Source: an uncultured Pedobacter sp. (GTDB taxonomy: Bacteria > Bacteroidota > Bacteroidia > Sphingobacteriales > Sphingobacteriaceae). Taken from it: DNA of 64,000 bases. A program made the translations under genes and the position numbers. The notes under the pieces are model-generated. The model made no database searches. It had not been told where the DNA came from and saw nothing but the letters and a program-made list of their open reading frames with translations. This document shows positions 9,117-18,797 of the stretch, piece by piece. How positions within the stretch are numbered: the first letter of the stretch is position 1; each line of letters opens with the position of its first letter. The stretch covers positions 9,244 to 73,243 of the forward strand of contig CALLKE010000093.1 in the NCBI GenBank assembly GCA_938008555.1, given 5' to 3'.

Positions 9117-9196
9117 AAGGTAAAGAATCGCCTGTGCAATAACCAGGTTTTTGCTCAGCAAGTGTTGTAACCTGCAAAAATCACTTCTCAAAAAAT

Positions 9197-10879
9197 ATGC
9201 ATTTTTGTGGCATGTCAAACAGCATCATCAATAAAAAATTCAGCTCTTTACTCGTGAATAAAAATCAATTATTAGGAATATCCAGTGCATTTCTTTTATG
9301 GCTTTCGTGGCCTCCAATTCCATTTACAAGTCCATTGTTACTAATCGCGTTGGTACCCTTATTGTTGGCGGTAGAGCATATTATTCAATCTGATCAACGT
9401 AAAAAAGGGGCTAAAATCTTTTGGCTTTGTGCCGCTGTTTTTTTTCTTTGGAATGCAACATGCACGTACTGGATCTTTAATTCTCTGTGTGCTTCCATGT
9501 CTGTCTGGATTGCTGCATTGGTCATATTATTCCCATTTGGAACAGCTACCCTACTCATGACATCTGGTTTCTGGTTGTATTATCGTTTAAGGTTAATAAT
9601 GCCTAAAATATGGGCTTATATCGGCTTAATATGTTTTTGGATCGGCTATGAATTTTTGTATCAAAGCTGGGATGCTCCTTTTCCTTGGATGAATTTAGGA
9701 AACGGGTTCGCTCAAAGCCATCAACTCATACAGTGGTACGAGTATACGGGCGTATATGGAGGTACTTTATGGATTTTGATCGTTAATATTTTGATTTTCG
9801 ATACCCTCATCTCGTTCCTCTCCAAAGGAGAAAAAGACAAATATAAATTTCTATCTGGGGTGAAATTGAGTATGCTAGTCGCGCTTACTCCGATGCTTAT
9901 TTCGCTGATGCTTTACTTCAATTATCAAGAAAAGTCAAATCCTTCCAATGTAGTAGTCGTTCAGCCTAATATAAATCCCTATATGAAATATACCGTGCAC
10001 CCTGCTGTGCAAACACAGAATCTAATTCATCTTTCTGATTCAATAGGACAGGTCAATACTGAATATTTTATTTGGCCAGAAACAGCTATTCCTGATTTTA
10101 GCAATGAGGACTCTATTCATAGTAATACCAATTATTTAACGATTCGATCATTTTTAAATAAATATAAAAATGGCAATGTAGTCTCAGGAATTGAAAGCTA
10201 TCTATTATATAATCAAGCCAAAACATCCACAGCACATTTGGATGAATACTCAGGAAAATATATAGATAGTTTCAATGCGGCTATACAGATTGAGAATGCC
10301 GATAAAGTTCAATTTTATCATAAGTCTAAACTAGTGCCAGGCGTGGAAACATTGCCATTTGCATCCCTTTTGGGCTTCCTAAAGCCTGTCTTTGCAAGCC
10401 TAGGTGGGGCAACTGGAAGATATGGACGACAAGAAACAGCGAGCGTGTTTTATTCGCAAAGCGGTATTGGCCTTGCACCTGTTATTTGCTACGAATCTAT
10501 TTGGGGGGGATATGTAGCCACTTATATAAAATTAGGTGCACAGTTCATCGCCATTATGACCAATGATGGTTGGTGGGGGAATACATCAGGCAAAAATCAG
10601 CACTTAGAATACGCCAAATTAAGGGCCATAGAAACCCGGCGCTGGGTTGCACGCTCTGCTAATACAGGAATTTCAGCTTTTATCAATCAGCGAGGCGATG
10701 TGGTCAAACAATCTAAGTGGTGGGTACCTACTGCCTTGAAAGCGGATATTAATCTAAATGACGAGCTCACGTTTTATGTTAAAAGTGGAGACTATATCGC
10801 ATATGCTGGCTCATTTGGATGTGGAATCTTTGGCCTAATCATATTTATCGGCATATTTCGAACAAAGAAGACTTCTTAA
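9197..10879 (+). CDS. lnt: Apolipoprotein N-acyltransferase
   Basis: Transfers the third acyl chain to the N-terminal cysteine of lipoproteins at the outer face of the inner membrane. The protein has 560 residues. The N-terminal half holds about six transmembrane helices, starting near LLGISSAFLLWLSWPPIPF; the C-terminal half is a nitrilase domain. The catalytic triad is visible: Glu295 in WPETAIPDF, Lys376 in HKSKLVPGVE and Cys431 in PVICYESIWG. TNDGWWGNTSG and RAIETRRWVARSANTGIS are also diagnostic. The ATG at 9197 gives MHFCGMSNS; Met6 at 9212 is an equally good start. A final hydrophobic helix lies at the C-terminus. The enzyme is relevant to the many lipoproteins encoded downstream. Confidence 0.95.
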   Translation: MHFCGMSNSIINKKFSSLLVNKNQLLGISSAFLLWLSWPPIPFTSPLLLIALVPLLLAVEHIIQSDQRKKGAKIFWLCAAVFFLWNATCTYWIFNSLCASMSVWIAALVILFPFGTATLLMTSGFWLYYRLRLIMPKIWAYIGLICFWIGYEFLYQSWDAPFPWMNLGNGFAQSHQLIQWYEYTGVYGGTLWILIVNILIFDTLISFLSKGEKDKYKFLSGVKLSMLVALTPMLISLMLYFNYQEKSNPSNVVVVQPNINPYMKYTVHPAVQTQNLIHLSDSIGQVNTEYFIWPETAIPDFSNEDSIHSNTNYLTIRSFLNKYKNGNVVSGIESYLLYNQAKTSTAHLDEYSGKYIDSFNAAIQIENADKVQFYHKSKLVPGVETLPFASLLGFLKPVFASLGGATGRYGRQETASVFYSQSGIGLAPVICYESIWGGYVATYIKLGAQFIAIMTNDGWWGNTSGKNQHLEYAKLRAIETRRWVARSANTGISAFINQRGDVVKQSKWWVPTALKADINLNDELTFYVKSGDYIAYAGSFGCGIFGLIIFIGIFRTKKTS

Positions 10880-11014
10880 ACACATTTGTTTTTCAAATTA
10901 TATTTTTACTTTAAAGAAATTTTTTTCATTAAACAATAATTTTTATACCATCTAAACGCTAATACAATAACATACAGTTGAAAAAATATTGTTTTACCTT
11001 AAAAAAGAAAAAAT

Positions 11015-12631
11015 ATGAAAAACGACTTGTTGTATTCGATTGGTTTACTCCTACTCCTGTGTACCTGTAAAAAAGCACAAGCGCCATCAGAAACAAAAAT
11101 GCTTTCTGAAGACACAAAAAATATAATACCCAAGACCGCTATTGACAGCTACATCACCAATTCAATCAAAGCAAAAAATGATTTTAAATGGGCTTATGCC
11201 AGTGATGTAATGGTTTGGAGTGCTTTGAAGCAGTCTGACAAGGTTTTGTCCATAGGCTATAAGCCAGCCAACTGGACAAATACCGACGTGACTGCCAAGA
11301 TGCAAACAATTAATATCCAATCTCAGCAATACCAAGAGGTGAAAGCACGAATCCTCCAAATGGTTTGGGAAGAAGAGCGAAAAAGCCGTCCCAATCTAAA
11401 AATAGAAGAACTAGAAGTTTGGCCAGAAAAGTATTTACCTGTCATTTGTGTATCAGCTCAAAACTTAAGTACTATCAAAAAACTGCGGCAATCTCAACTT
11501 GTTCGTTATGTCGAACCAATAGGTTATCAATATGGCACTGCAGCACAAAATAATGGAGGAAATGAATTGCAAAGTGGTCTCAATTTTGGCTGCGTGGGAG
11601 CTGCTCCTTACACTGGAAATTTGATTCCAGTTATAGACTATGATGTAGTTTCACCTTTAGCCAAAGCTTCCTGGAATTTTAAACATCACAATATACAATC
11701 AGGTTGGAAAGTGAGTAGCGGCAAAGGAGTTAAAGTAATGGTTGTTGATACAGGATGCAGCTTCCAGCAGAAGAACTTAAATGATGGTTTTAATCAAGGT
11801 GAGTCTTTTGGCCGTACAATTGAACACCTGGTCACTTTGCCAAAAACAACAAGCTTCTTTGGTATGTTTCATGGTGAAGATGAAACACCCGACGATCCCT
11901 GTGGTCATGGAACTCAAATGTCAGGAGCCGTTGCTGGGCCCCGAGGTACTGATGGCAGTGCGTGCGGTGTTGCTTACAACTGTGATTTAGTCACAGTACG
12001 CGCATCACATGATGTCATCTTAGATGAAAGCCGTGAAGCACAGGGCGTTGCTGATGCCTTCAACATAGCAGCTAACAGAGATGATATTAAAATTATCAGT
12101 ATGAGCATGGGTTATCCATTTTATATCTCTCAGGTTGCCGATGCCATCAAAAATGCAACTGATCGTGGTAAGCTAGTTTTCTGTGCAGCAGGAACCACTA
12201 CTCGTTGGACTAATTGGGGTTGGGTAGCATTTCCTGCTAACATGCCCATCGTGAATGCCGTTACAGGGGTTCAGGATAACCAAAACGTGAGGTGCGACGT
12301 CTGCCATGAAGGCCCTGAGGTAGACTTTGTCGTCGTGATGGAAAAGAATCTCAATAAATTGGAAGCGCTTAGCCTGTCTATGAGCGGGCATACACCATCC
12401 GTAGTTGGGGGTTCATCCATCGCAACCGCTAGTATGACTGGTATGGCTGCTATGGTCTGGAGTAAATTTCCGAATAAATCGGCTTCGGAAATTTTAGATA
12501 TTCTAAAAGCCTCATCCGTTAATCCAGATAATAATCCCAATTGGGGAGCTGGGTTTTTAAAAGTGGATCAAGCATTAGGAATCAGTGGTGGACCACGTCA
12601 TAACTCACAACCAGTAGCGCATACCTGGTGA
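11015..12631 (+). CDS. Subtilisin-like S8 serine protease, predicted lipoprotein
   Basis: A 538-residue exported protease. The N-terminus (MKNDLLYSIGLLLLLCTCKK) is a lipoprotein signal peptide. Residues around 135-170 (EKYLPVICVSAQNLSTIKKL ... VRYVEP) resemble the I9 propeptide that chaperones and inhibits subtilases. The catalytic triad is complete: Asp245 in VMVVDTGCS, His298 in DPCGHGTQMSG and Ser468 in GGSSIATASMTGMAAMVW. The last element uses GSS in place of the common GTS. The substrate is unknown; predicted to act at the cell surface or in the periplasm. The preceding 135-base gap is very AT-rich with no clear promoter match. It converges with nadE. Confidence 0.93.
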   Translation: MKNDLLYSIGLLLLLCTCKKAQAPSETKMLSEDTKNIIPKTAIDSYITNSIKAKNDFKWAYASDVMVWSALKQSDKVLSIGYKPANWTNTDVTAKMQTINIQSQQYQEVKARILQMVWEEERKSRPNLKIEELEVWPEKYLPVICVSAQNLSTIKKLRQSQLVRYVEPIGYQYGTAAQNNGGNELQSGLNFGCVGAAPYTGNLIPVIDYDVVSPLAKASWNFKHHNIQSGWKVSSGKGVKVMVVDTGCSFQQKNLNDGFNQGESFGRTIEHLVTLPKTTSFFGMFHGEDETPDDPCGHGTQMSGAVAGPRGTDGSACGVAYNCDLVTVRASHDVILDESREAQGVADAFNIAANRDDIKIISMSMGYPFYISQVADAIKNATDRGKLVFCAAGTTTRWTNWGWVAFPANMPIVNAVTGVQDNQNVRCDVCHEGPEVDFVVVMEKNLNKLEALSLSMSGHTPSVVGGSSIATASMTGMAAMVWSKFPNKSASEILDILKASSVNPDNNPNWGAGFLKVDQALGISGGPRHNSQPVAHTW

Positions 12632-12676
12632 CATGGTTATTTGAACAAATAGCAAGCTAACTAGCAGCACCTCCAA

Positions 12677-14416
12677 TTAGAACAAATATTTTCCGACGAT
12701 AGGCATCCGTCTACCTAAGCCAAATGCTTTGGGGGATACACGTAGGATTGGCGGTGTTTGATATCGTTTGAATTCAGCCGCATTCACCAATTTGAGGATA
12801 CGATACACCAAAACCTCTTCAAATCCGAGGGCAATAATTGCGCTCGGACTTTTTTTAAGCTCAATATATTCAAACAAAATTTGATCCAATACATCATACG
12901 TTGGCAGTGAATCCGAGTCTTTTTGTCCAGGTCGTAGCTCAGCAGACGGTGGTTTGATCAGTATGTTTTTTGGAATAATTTCCTGATCACGGTTGATATA
13001 CTCACAAAGTTGATAGACTTGTATTTTATAAATATCTCCAATCACCCCCATAGCTCCAGCCATATCGCCATAAAGTGTGCCATAGCCTACAGCAAGTTCA
13101 CTTTTATTGGAAGTATTGAGTAAAATATAGCCAAACTTATTAGACATGGCCATTACTGTGACTGCTCTACAGCGTGATTGTATGTTTTCTTCCGCAATAT
13201 TAAAAGGCAAATCGTTGAACAAAGGTTTCATCATGACGTCAAATGCTGAAACTGCTTTTTTGACTGAGATAATTTCATGTTTACATCCCAAATTCTCGAC
13301 CAAATCTAAAGCATCTTTTATAGAATGATCAGATGAAAATTCAGAGGGCATCAGCACAGCCATTACATTTTCGGGGCCCAAAGCTTTGCTTGCAAGTACA
13401 CACACCAATGCAGAATCAATACCTCCCGATAAACCTAAAATCGCTTTGGAAAAACCTGATTTCTTAAAATAATCTTGAATACCTAAGATTAAAGCATCAT
13501 GAATAAATGGCATGGCATCTTCTATACCTAAAACACTCGTTTCTTTCGGAGCGGCGATATCTAGCCCCCCCTTCTGCTCGGAACGAACCTGATCAAAGTT
13601 CTTCGTTTTGGAGGATTTATGTTGAGGATGAATATCTATCTCTCTTGAAAAAGGCACAGTGAGATTATAATAGTGCATAGCCTCCGTAAAACCAGGCATT
13701 TCATCAACTACGTGCCCTTGCTTATCAAAAACCAAAGAGCGTCCATCAAAAATAATTTCTGTTTGAGCACCTACCTGATTCACATAAAAGAGGGGAAGAT
13801 TGTATTGATGACAATTATTTTTCAAAACAGATACACGTTCCTTGTGATGCCGATATGAAAATGGAGAGGCAGCGATATTAATCATCAGATCAGGTTTTTC
13901 TCTGATCAAAATATCCATGGGCGACTCCACATAAAGTGGATTATGATTCATATTCCAGAGATCCTCACAGATGGTTAGCGCAATTTTAAAACCCATCAAG
14001 TCAATGCAATGGATTTTAGTAGCTACAGACGGTTCAAAGTAACGACACTCATCAAAAACATCGTAATTGGGTAAAAGGGTTTTATATATAGTCGCTTTTC
14101 GTTTTTTATTCTCGATAAAGACAGCAGAATTATATAAATCTTTTCCTTTGAGATCTGTATTTCTAACAGGGGCTCCGATGATGCAAGCTATATTATCACA
14201 AACACCGGCGATCTGCTCAACAGCATGCTCACATAAATCGATGAAGTTTGTAAACTCTAACAGATCAAGAGGGGGATATCCACAAATAGCAAGCTCTGCA
14301 AATACAATTAAGTCTGCTTTTTGCTGTTTTGCTTGTTCAATGGCTTGTATGATTTTTTGAGTGTTTGCTTCGAGGTTCCCGATATGATAATTAAGCTGAG
14401 CTAACGCGATCTTCAT
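12677..14416 (-). CDS. nadE: Glutamine-dependent NAD+ synthetase
   Basis: Makes NAD+ from deamido-NAD+, ATP and glutamine in the cytosol. The protein has 579 residues with two domains. The N-terminal nitrilase-type glutaminase carries Glu41 (FAELAICGYPPLDLL), Lys112 (YKTLLPNYD) and Cys150 (LTICEDLW). The C-terminal synthetase has the PP-loop SGGIDS at residues 330-335, then NTSNKSELAVGYGTLYGDMAG and PPSAELRPGQKDSDSLPTYD. I chose ATG at 14414-14416 (MKIALAQLNYHIGN); a TTG two codons upstream is less likely. The start is 33 bases from the divergent gldB start, so promoter elements must overlap coding sequence or this short gap. Confidence 0.96.
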   Translation of the reverse strand: MKIALAQLNYHIGNLEANTQKIIQAIEQAKQQKADLIVFAELAICGYPPLDLLEFTNFIDLCEHAVEQIAGVCDNIACIIGAPVRNTDLKGKDLYNSAVFIENKKRKATIYKTLLPNYDVFDECRYFEPSVATKIHCIDLMGFKIALTICEDLWNMNHNPLYVESPMDILIREKPDLMINIAASPFSYRHHKERVSVLKNNCHQYNLPLFYVNQVGAQTEIIFDGRSLVFDKQGHVVDEMPGFTEAMHYYNLTVPFSREIDIHPQHKSSKTKNFDQVRSEQKGGLDIAAPKETSVLGIEDAMPFIHDALILGIQDYFKKSGFSKAILGLSGGIDSALVCVLASKALGPENVMAVLMPSEFSSDHSIKDALDLVENLGCKHEIISVKKAVSAFDVMMKPLFNDLPFNIAEENIQSRCRAVTVMAMSNKFGYILLNTSNKSELAVGYGTLYGDMAGAMGVIGDIYKIQVYQLCEYINRDQEIIPKNILIKPPSAELRPGQKDSDSLPTYDVLDQILFEYIELKKSPSAIIALGFEEVLVYRILKLVNAAEFKRYQTPPILRVSPKAFGLGRRMPIVGKYLF

Positions 14417-14449
14417 GTACAATTTTATAAATTAGCGAACAATCCTTAA

Positions 14450-15475
14450 ATGATGAAATCCACGCGAATTTACCTGTTTTTTTTCACCGCTCTCATTTTA
14501 GTTTCTTGCAGCAACCATCAAGATATAGATGTCAGTAACATCCATCTCAATCTAAAAATTGAGCGCTTTGACCAAGCAATGGCGAACTTATCGCCTTCGA
14601 ATATTACCACGCAAGCACCTGCACTACAGAAAAAATATGGCTCTTTTTATAATGATTACATGCAGCGTATGCTGGAAGTAGGATCAACTTCAGATACAGC
14701 TTATTATAAATCATTGAGAATTGTTTTGCAAAACAAAGATTATTTGGAATTAAAATCCTCGGTAGCAAGCACGTATCCTCAGATGGATAAAATAGAAACC
14801 GAACTAAATGATGCATTCAAGCATATTCTCTATTACTATCCAAAACAAAAGCTGCCTCGACTCATTACTTTTTTATCAGGATTTGCAGTTCAAACCCCTA
14901 TTGGCAATGACTATATTGGCATCGGCTTAGATATGTTTTTGGGAGCAGATTCTAAATTTTATCCCGCTCTGCGTCAGAGTTTACCACAATATCTTACCAG
15001 GCGTTTTACCCCACAGAATATTACTCCAAGGGTGATAGAGGTGTTTATTCGCGAAAATATGTTTCCAGAAGAAGACAAGGATCGTTCATTATTGAGTAAA
15101 GCTGTTTATAATGGGAAAATAATGTACTGTATGAGTGCCATGATGCCAACTATGGCCGATACTTTAAAGATTGGTTATAAAACCAAACAATTGGAATGGT
15201 GTAAAAATAACGAAGCGAGCATTTGGGCTTATTTTTTAGACAATGATTTACTCTATGAAACAGATTACCTGAAAATACAAAAGTACCTTTCTGAGGCTCC
15301 CTTTACCCCAGGTCTTGGCGATCAATCAGAATCGGCACCTAAATTGGGGATCTGGATCGGGTGGCAAATTGTAAAAAGGTATATGGATAAAAATCCTCGA
15401 GTAACGCTACAGCAGTTGATGAATGAAAAAGATGCGCAGCGAATCCTCCAACTATCGAACTATAAACCCAAATAG
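14450..15475 (+). CDS. gldB: Gliding motility lipoprotein GldB
   Basis: A 341-residue lipoprotein with signal peptide YLFFFTALILVSCSNH (lipobox LVSC). The body fits GldB: LKIERFDQAMANL near the start, AFKHILYYYPKQKLPRLITF, GNDYIGIGLDMFLG, and LGIWIGWQIVKRYMDKNP near the end. In Flavobacterium johnsoniae GldB is needed for gliding and for function of the associated secretion apparatus; its exact activity is not known. Two adjacent ATG codons begin the gene at 14450. It diverges from nadE. Its presence fits a T9SS-bearing organism and the sorting domain on the giant protein in this window. Confidence 0.88.
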   Translation: MMKSTRIYLFFFTALILVSCSNHQDIDVSNIHLNLKIERFDQAMANLSPSNITTQAPALQKKYGSFYNDYMQRMLEVGSTSDTAYYKSLRIVLQNKDYLELKSSVASTYPQMDKIETELNDAFKHILYYYPKQKLPRLITFLSGFAVQTPIGNDYIGIGLDMFLGADSKFYPALRQSLPQYLTRRFTPQNITPRVIEVFIRENMFPEEDKDRSLLSKAVYNGKIMYCMSAMMPTMADTLKIGYKTKQLEWCKNNEASIWAYFLDNDLLYETDYLKIQKYLSEAPFTPGLGDQSESAPKLGIWIGWQIVKRYMDKNPRVTLQQLMNEKDAQRILQLSNYKPK

Positions 15476-15709
15476 ACTTTTTCTCTAGGTTCAGGCTATT
15501 GATCATCAGCCATTAATAGATTGACATGATTAATAGCATGGACCTCCGTTTGGGCTTTTCATCCATGAAGAATCAATCGTACGCTTAGAAATGATACAAA
15601 AGCCGATATCGATTATTCATTTTTAGCTGCCTCATAAAAAGGAGTGAATCTTTTTAGAATATTAGCACTGATATCCTTTGAAACCTTTCTTGTATGCATG
15701 CCATCACAA

Positions 15710-16240
15710 CTAGTGAGCAGCAACAAATGTTTTAACTAGGCCTACTCGTCTTCCCGGGTATGATCTCTCTTTTTTGATTTTGGGTCTTACAATTTTGTAA
15801 ATAGCTGTAGCAGTACCTAAAATACGATCAGACTTTCCCATAGCAACAATTTCTAGCGTACACCTCGTAGCCCCGTTATCTAGTATAGGAAGCTTAAAAT
15901 CGCTGGACGAGCCCTCTTCCCACTCACCATTTATTCGTTGCTCTTTCAAGTCCACTCCGGGTATTACCGACGATGTCCAATAAACATGTTTTTTATTATC
16001 GATAACCTTTATCAAAAACATGGCTGTTCCTGCAGGCGCATTTTCCCACGATACATGAGGTAGTTTAAGCCCCCTCAATCGAGCAGAATCGATTCCATCT
16101 TTAAAGGTGTTTGATGATACTTTAAATTTTGCAAAGCTTGCTTTTTGCCTGGTACTTGGTGTTATTGAATCTTTTCGACATCCGATAGTGCATAGGCTGA
16201 TAAGCACAATGCCGAGTGTTATTTTTAGCTGGTTTTTCAT
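15710..16240 (-). CDS. PEBP-like (YbhB/YbcL family) lipoprotein
   Basis: A 176-residue protein with a lipoprotein signal (MKNQLKITLGIVLISLCTIG then Cys). The body matches the phosphatidylethanolamine-binding fold: LKLPHVSWENAPAGTAMFLI corresponds to the family's PPLSWxxxPxGTxSxAL core, and KHVYWTSSVIPGV to the conserved HWxxxxIP strand. The usual DPD ligand-binding motif is replaced by IDNKKH, and the GxxxxxGYxGPxPP segment is absent, so ligand binding is doubtful. Family members bind small anions or phospholipid head groups, but most bacterial roles are unknown. It is the last gene of a long minus-strand block of exported proteins and converges with gldB. Confidence 0.78.
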   Translation of the reverse strand: MKNQLKITLGIVLISLCTIGCRKDSITPSTRQKASFAKFKVSSNTFKDGIDSARLRGLKLPHVSWENAPAGTAMFLIKVIDNKKHVYWTSSVIPGVDLKEQRINGEWEEGSSSDFKLPILDNGATRCTLEIVAMGKSDRILGTATAIYKIVRPKIKKERSYPGRRVGLVKTFVAAH

Positions 16241-16723
16241 TTTTGATTGACTTGGTTTTGATCGTATAATAAGTATTGGATTTATGAACTGTTAATTAAC
16301 TCGTTTTTCTAAAACGCAGCAAAACTGAAACACACGGCATAAACAGTCGGCTTGTAAATAATTCTAATTGAATAATATCATTTATAAATGTTTAAAAACG
16401 CATATTTAGTTCATAGCTTATTCATCAGCTCCCCCCCCACTTTCATCAACATGAGGGGAGCTTGACGATATCGCATAAACTAATCAGAAGAATGGAAAAT
16501 TTTAACCCAATCATAAAGCATAATCTAAAATGCAGAGAAGCGCTTTATAAGAGAGGAGAATGTATTCTTCAATAATCAGGGGCTTTGGATTCACTTGTTT
16601 TATAACATACCCATAAATAAACCCCAGGAGGAGGCTTCCCATGTAGAATATCTTGTTATTGCCACTACCCCCAATTGATTCAAAAAAATTGACTGAATAT
16701 TAGCTATCTCCTTAGATATTATT
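16241..16723. other. 483-base intergenic region with one hairpin
   Basis: No coding remnant of the neighbouring lipoprotein family could be recognised. The only structure is an inverted repeat, AGCTCCCC at 16427-16434 with GGGGAGCT at 16455-16462, flanking a loop that includes a run of eight C. It lies 260 bases downstream of the next lipoprotein gene and could end its transcript, but no T-run follows. Confidence 0.4.
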
Positions 16724-17287
16724 TCAATTAACACGTTGAGACCCACCAGTACCATTTTGTGTACTTCCAGGAATATTCCGATCATATTGCAACCGCTGAT
16801 TCTTATCCAGATATAGAAACCCAGTTCTACCAGTTTCTTCAACTTTTGCACCATTAACGTATCTCATCTTTTTTGAAGTAAATTGAGTCACGACGAAATC
16901 ACCTTCTTTATCAACCTCAACAAGTTTGTTATTATTAGGCTTAGTCTCAAATGTAACACGCCTATACTCATCCTCATAAACACCTACTGTTTTATTAGTG
17001 CTTCCAATCTCTTTGCCGTCTCGGTACTTTCTCTTTGTTGTAGAAGAACTAGTAATTAAACTCTCATACGGCTTGTCTCTATTACTAGATCCACTACCTG
17101 AACCTTGAGACGAAGAGTTAGAGTTACTAGATCCACTACCTTTACCTGGAGGCAAGGATTTAGATCTACCCGAAGTTGAAGCAACTGAAGCTGGTTGATC
17201 TGGAATAATGAGCGCTTCCTTTTGACAGGAAGTTCCTAACAGTGCAACAAGAGAAAGGCCACATGAAACTTTTAAGTAACGATGCAT
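16724..17287 (-). CDS. Short variable lipoprotein, family member 1
   Basis: A 187-residue protein whose first 45 residues match five neighbouring genes: MHRYLKVSCGLSLVALLGTS, lipobox Cys21, QKEALIIPDQPASVASTSG. A Ser/Gly-rich linker follows (residues 43-70), then a beta-rich region with EGDFVVTQFTSKK that resembles members 2 and 3 in the pattern GxFxxxx[FIM][TK]. The end, GGSQRVN, is a weak version of the family's QxPK tail. Predicted to be anchored to a membrane through the acylated Cys, perhaps surface-exposed. No known domain is recognised. A shared promoter block precedes it (17331-17360). Confidence 0.75.
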   Translation of the reverse strand: MHRYLKVSCGLSLVALLGTSCQKEALIIPDQPASVASTSGRSKSLPPGKGSGSSNSNSSSQGSGSGSSNRDKPYESLITSSSTTKRKYRDGKEIGSTNKTVGVYEDEYRRVTFETKPNNNKLVEVDKEGDFVVTQFTSKKMRYVNGAKVEETGRTGFLYLDKNQRLQYDRNIPGSTQNGTGGSQRVN

Positions 17288-17330
17288 AATTTTGCGATTA
17301 GATTGATTGAAAAAATTAATTAATAAACCG

Positions 17331-17360
17331 CAATTATACTAGCAAAAAAATAAAAAACAA
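17331..17360 (-). promoter_or_regulatory. Family promoter block upstream of lipoprotein member 1
   Basis: On the minus strand: TTG at 17358-17360, a 19-base spacer, then TATAATTG at 17331-17338, a one-mismatch TAnnTTTG. The core CTAGTATAATTGC recurs upstream of three other family members. Confidence 0.55.
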
Positions 17361-17529
17361 TATAATAAGTAGACTAAATATGATATTTTCAATAAACACC
17401 TGTCTATCAGATTAAAAACCAATGAGTGTAATACCAGTATAGCTACTATACCTCTATAAAACTAGAATCATTGTCTACACATTTTTATCCTTGTTTTCTA
17501 TTACTGAATAATCGTTCACACTAATCCCT

Positions 17530-17571
17530 AAAAGAATAGCCTCCAGAAATATTTCTGGAGGCTATTCTTTT
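17530..17571 (-). terminator. 42-bp perfect palindrome ending lipoprotein member 2
   Basis: Two exact 21-base arms meet at 17550/17551; the arm core is AAGAATAGCCTCCAGAAAT. It overlaps the stop codon of the gene at 17571. T-runs flank it as expected for intrinsic terminators. Closely related arms occur at 18756 and 25884. Confidence 0.75.
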
Positions 17572-18065
17572 TAATGAGGATGCTGAGTATTATTTGTCGC
17601 AGCCCCTCTAAAATGCTGATGAGGCTTATTTGTCGTAGCTCCATTAGAAGTTATTTCCACACGAGTCATAGTGTAACTGTTGAATGTACCATGCTTATCC
17701 GCTCTCGACACGCCATTTGTAGTATATCCCTTGACATTGCCCCGACTATCACTAATAAGCAATTCTTCTTGATTGATTTTCTTAAATGAGGATCCCCTAA
17801 TTTGAAAACGCGTTGAAGAAGATTGTTGAATATTAACTCCTCCATTCGAACTAGCTGTACTGGCCTCACTAGATATACTCGATTCACTTGATGTACTACC
17901 CCTCCTTTGAGAAGGAGAAGAGGAGCGAAACGATCCACCACTTTTACTCGAAATTGAGGCAGCTGAAACAGGCTGAGCTGGCATAATAAAGGCTTCCTTT
18001 TGACACGCAGTACCTAATAATGTAATAAGAACAAGACTGCAGAAGAATTTTAAATAACGTTGCAT
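17571..18065 (-). CDS. Short variable lipoprotein, family member 2
   Basis: A 164-residue protein: MQRYLKFFCSLVLITLLGTA, lipobox Cys21, QKEAFIMPAQPVSAASISS, then a long Ser-rich linker (residues 40-85). The following region includes KHGTFNSYTMTRVEITSNG, aligning with the GxFxxxx[FIM][TK] core of members 1 and 3. The C-terminus NNTQHPH is a variant of the family QxPK tail. It lacks the TATAATTG promoter block seen before four of the siblings, so it may be driven differently. Predicted acylated and exported; function unknown. Confidence 0.75.
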   Translation of the reverse strand: MQRYLKFFCSLVLITLLGTACQKEAFIMPAQPVSAASISSKSGGSFRSSSPSQRRGSTSSESSISSEASTASSNGGVNIQQSSSTRFQIRGSSFKKINQEELLISDSRGNVKGYTTNGVSRADKHGTFNSYTMTRVEITSNGATTNKPHQHFRGAATNNTQHPH

Positions 18066-18272
18066 GGTTTTATAAGTTTGGCTAATGGCTGAATTAATAA
18101 ATTAAAAGGATGATAGTTACAGCAATGGATAAGGTATAACCCAGTATCCCACACACATAGAGAGTCATCGAGCTAAACTGGTCTTTTACTTAGCAAAGTG
18201 CCTTCTTAAGATTATAGTATTTCATATGAACACGAGAGCCTAAATATGATCACAACTTAAAAAAACGCTTTT

Positions 18273-18716
18273 TTATTTAGGACGCTGAGGCGTACCTACT
18301 CCACTTGTTCCTGGGGAGGGTGATCTCACATTCGCTACGTAAACAGACTGCCTACTAGTCATTTTCTTGTCATACTGTGTACCCCTACTATCTTGATTCA
18401 ACACTTGCTTAATAGTCGTCTTTTGAAATTCGCCATTTGGATTCCAAACGTAGTTTTTATTTTTCATGATTGTCTCAGATGAAGGTCCATTAGGCCCGTC
18501 TATTATAGTCTTTTTTGTTTTTAAAAAACCTTTAGTAACTCTACCAGATCCGTTGCTTTGCCCTGGAGGAGGTGGTGGTGGTGGAGCACTCGGTCTAACT
18601 GAAGTTGAAGCCATTGGCGCTGACTGACCAGGAGTAACCAGTGTTTCCTTTTGACACGCAGTGAATAGCAGTCCAGTAAAGGCAAGGCTACATGAAAATT
18701 TCAAATAATAGTGCAT
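18273..18716 (-). CDS. Short variable lipoprotein, family member 3
   Basis: A 147-residue protein with the family N-terminus (MHYYLKFSCSLAFTGLLFTA, lipobox Cys21, QKETLVTPGQSAPMASTS). The linker is a run of seven prolines encoded by a GGN-type trinucleotide tract near 18562-18587 on the plus strand. The middle has NGEFQKTTIKQ, shared in pattern with members 1 and 2. The tail GVGTPQRPK is a full family C-terminal motif. It begins 40 bases downstream of the palindrome that ends member 4, so it may be expressed by read-through. No known domain. Confidence 0.75.
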   Translation of the reverse strand: MHYYLKFSCSLAFTGLLFTACQKETLVTPGQSAPMASTSVRPSAPPPPPPPGQSNGSGRVTKGFLKTKKTIIDGPNGPSSETIMKNKNYVWNPNGEFQKTTIKQVLNQDSRGTQYDKKMTSRQSVYVANVRSPSPGTSGVGTPQRPK

Positions 18717-18755
18717 AGGTTTTAAGTTTGGTTGATTGAGAAAACTAATCAGTGC

Positions 18756-18797
18756 ATAAGAATAGCCTCAAGAACTAGTTCTTGAGGCTATTCTTAT
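18756..18797 (-). terminator. 42-bp perfect palindrome ending lipoprotein member 4
   Basis: Two exact 21-base arms centred at 18776/18777; the arm core AAGAATAGCCTCAAGAACT is nearly that of the 17530 palindrome. It touches the stop codon of the gene at 18797. The sequence differences from the 17530 copy are matched on both arms. Confidence 0.75.

Noticed and set aside
16431..16438. Run of eight C as a phase-variation tract
   Set aside because: It lies in non-coding DNA within a hairpin loop, with no promoter or gene start next to it.
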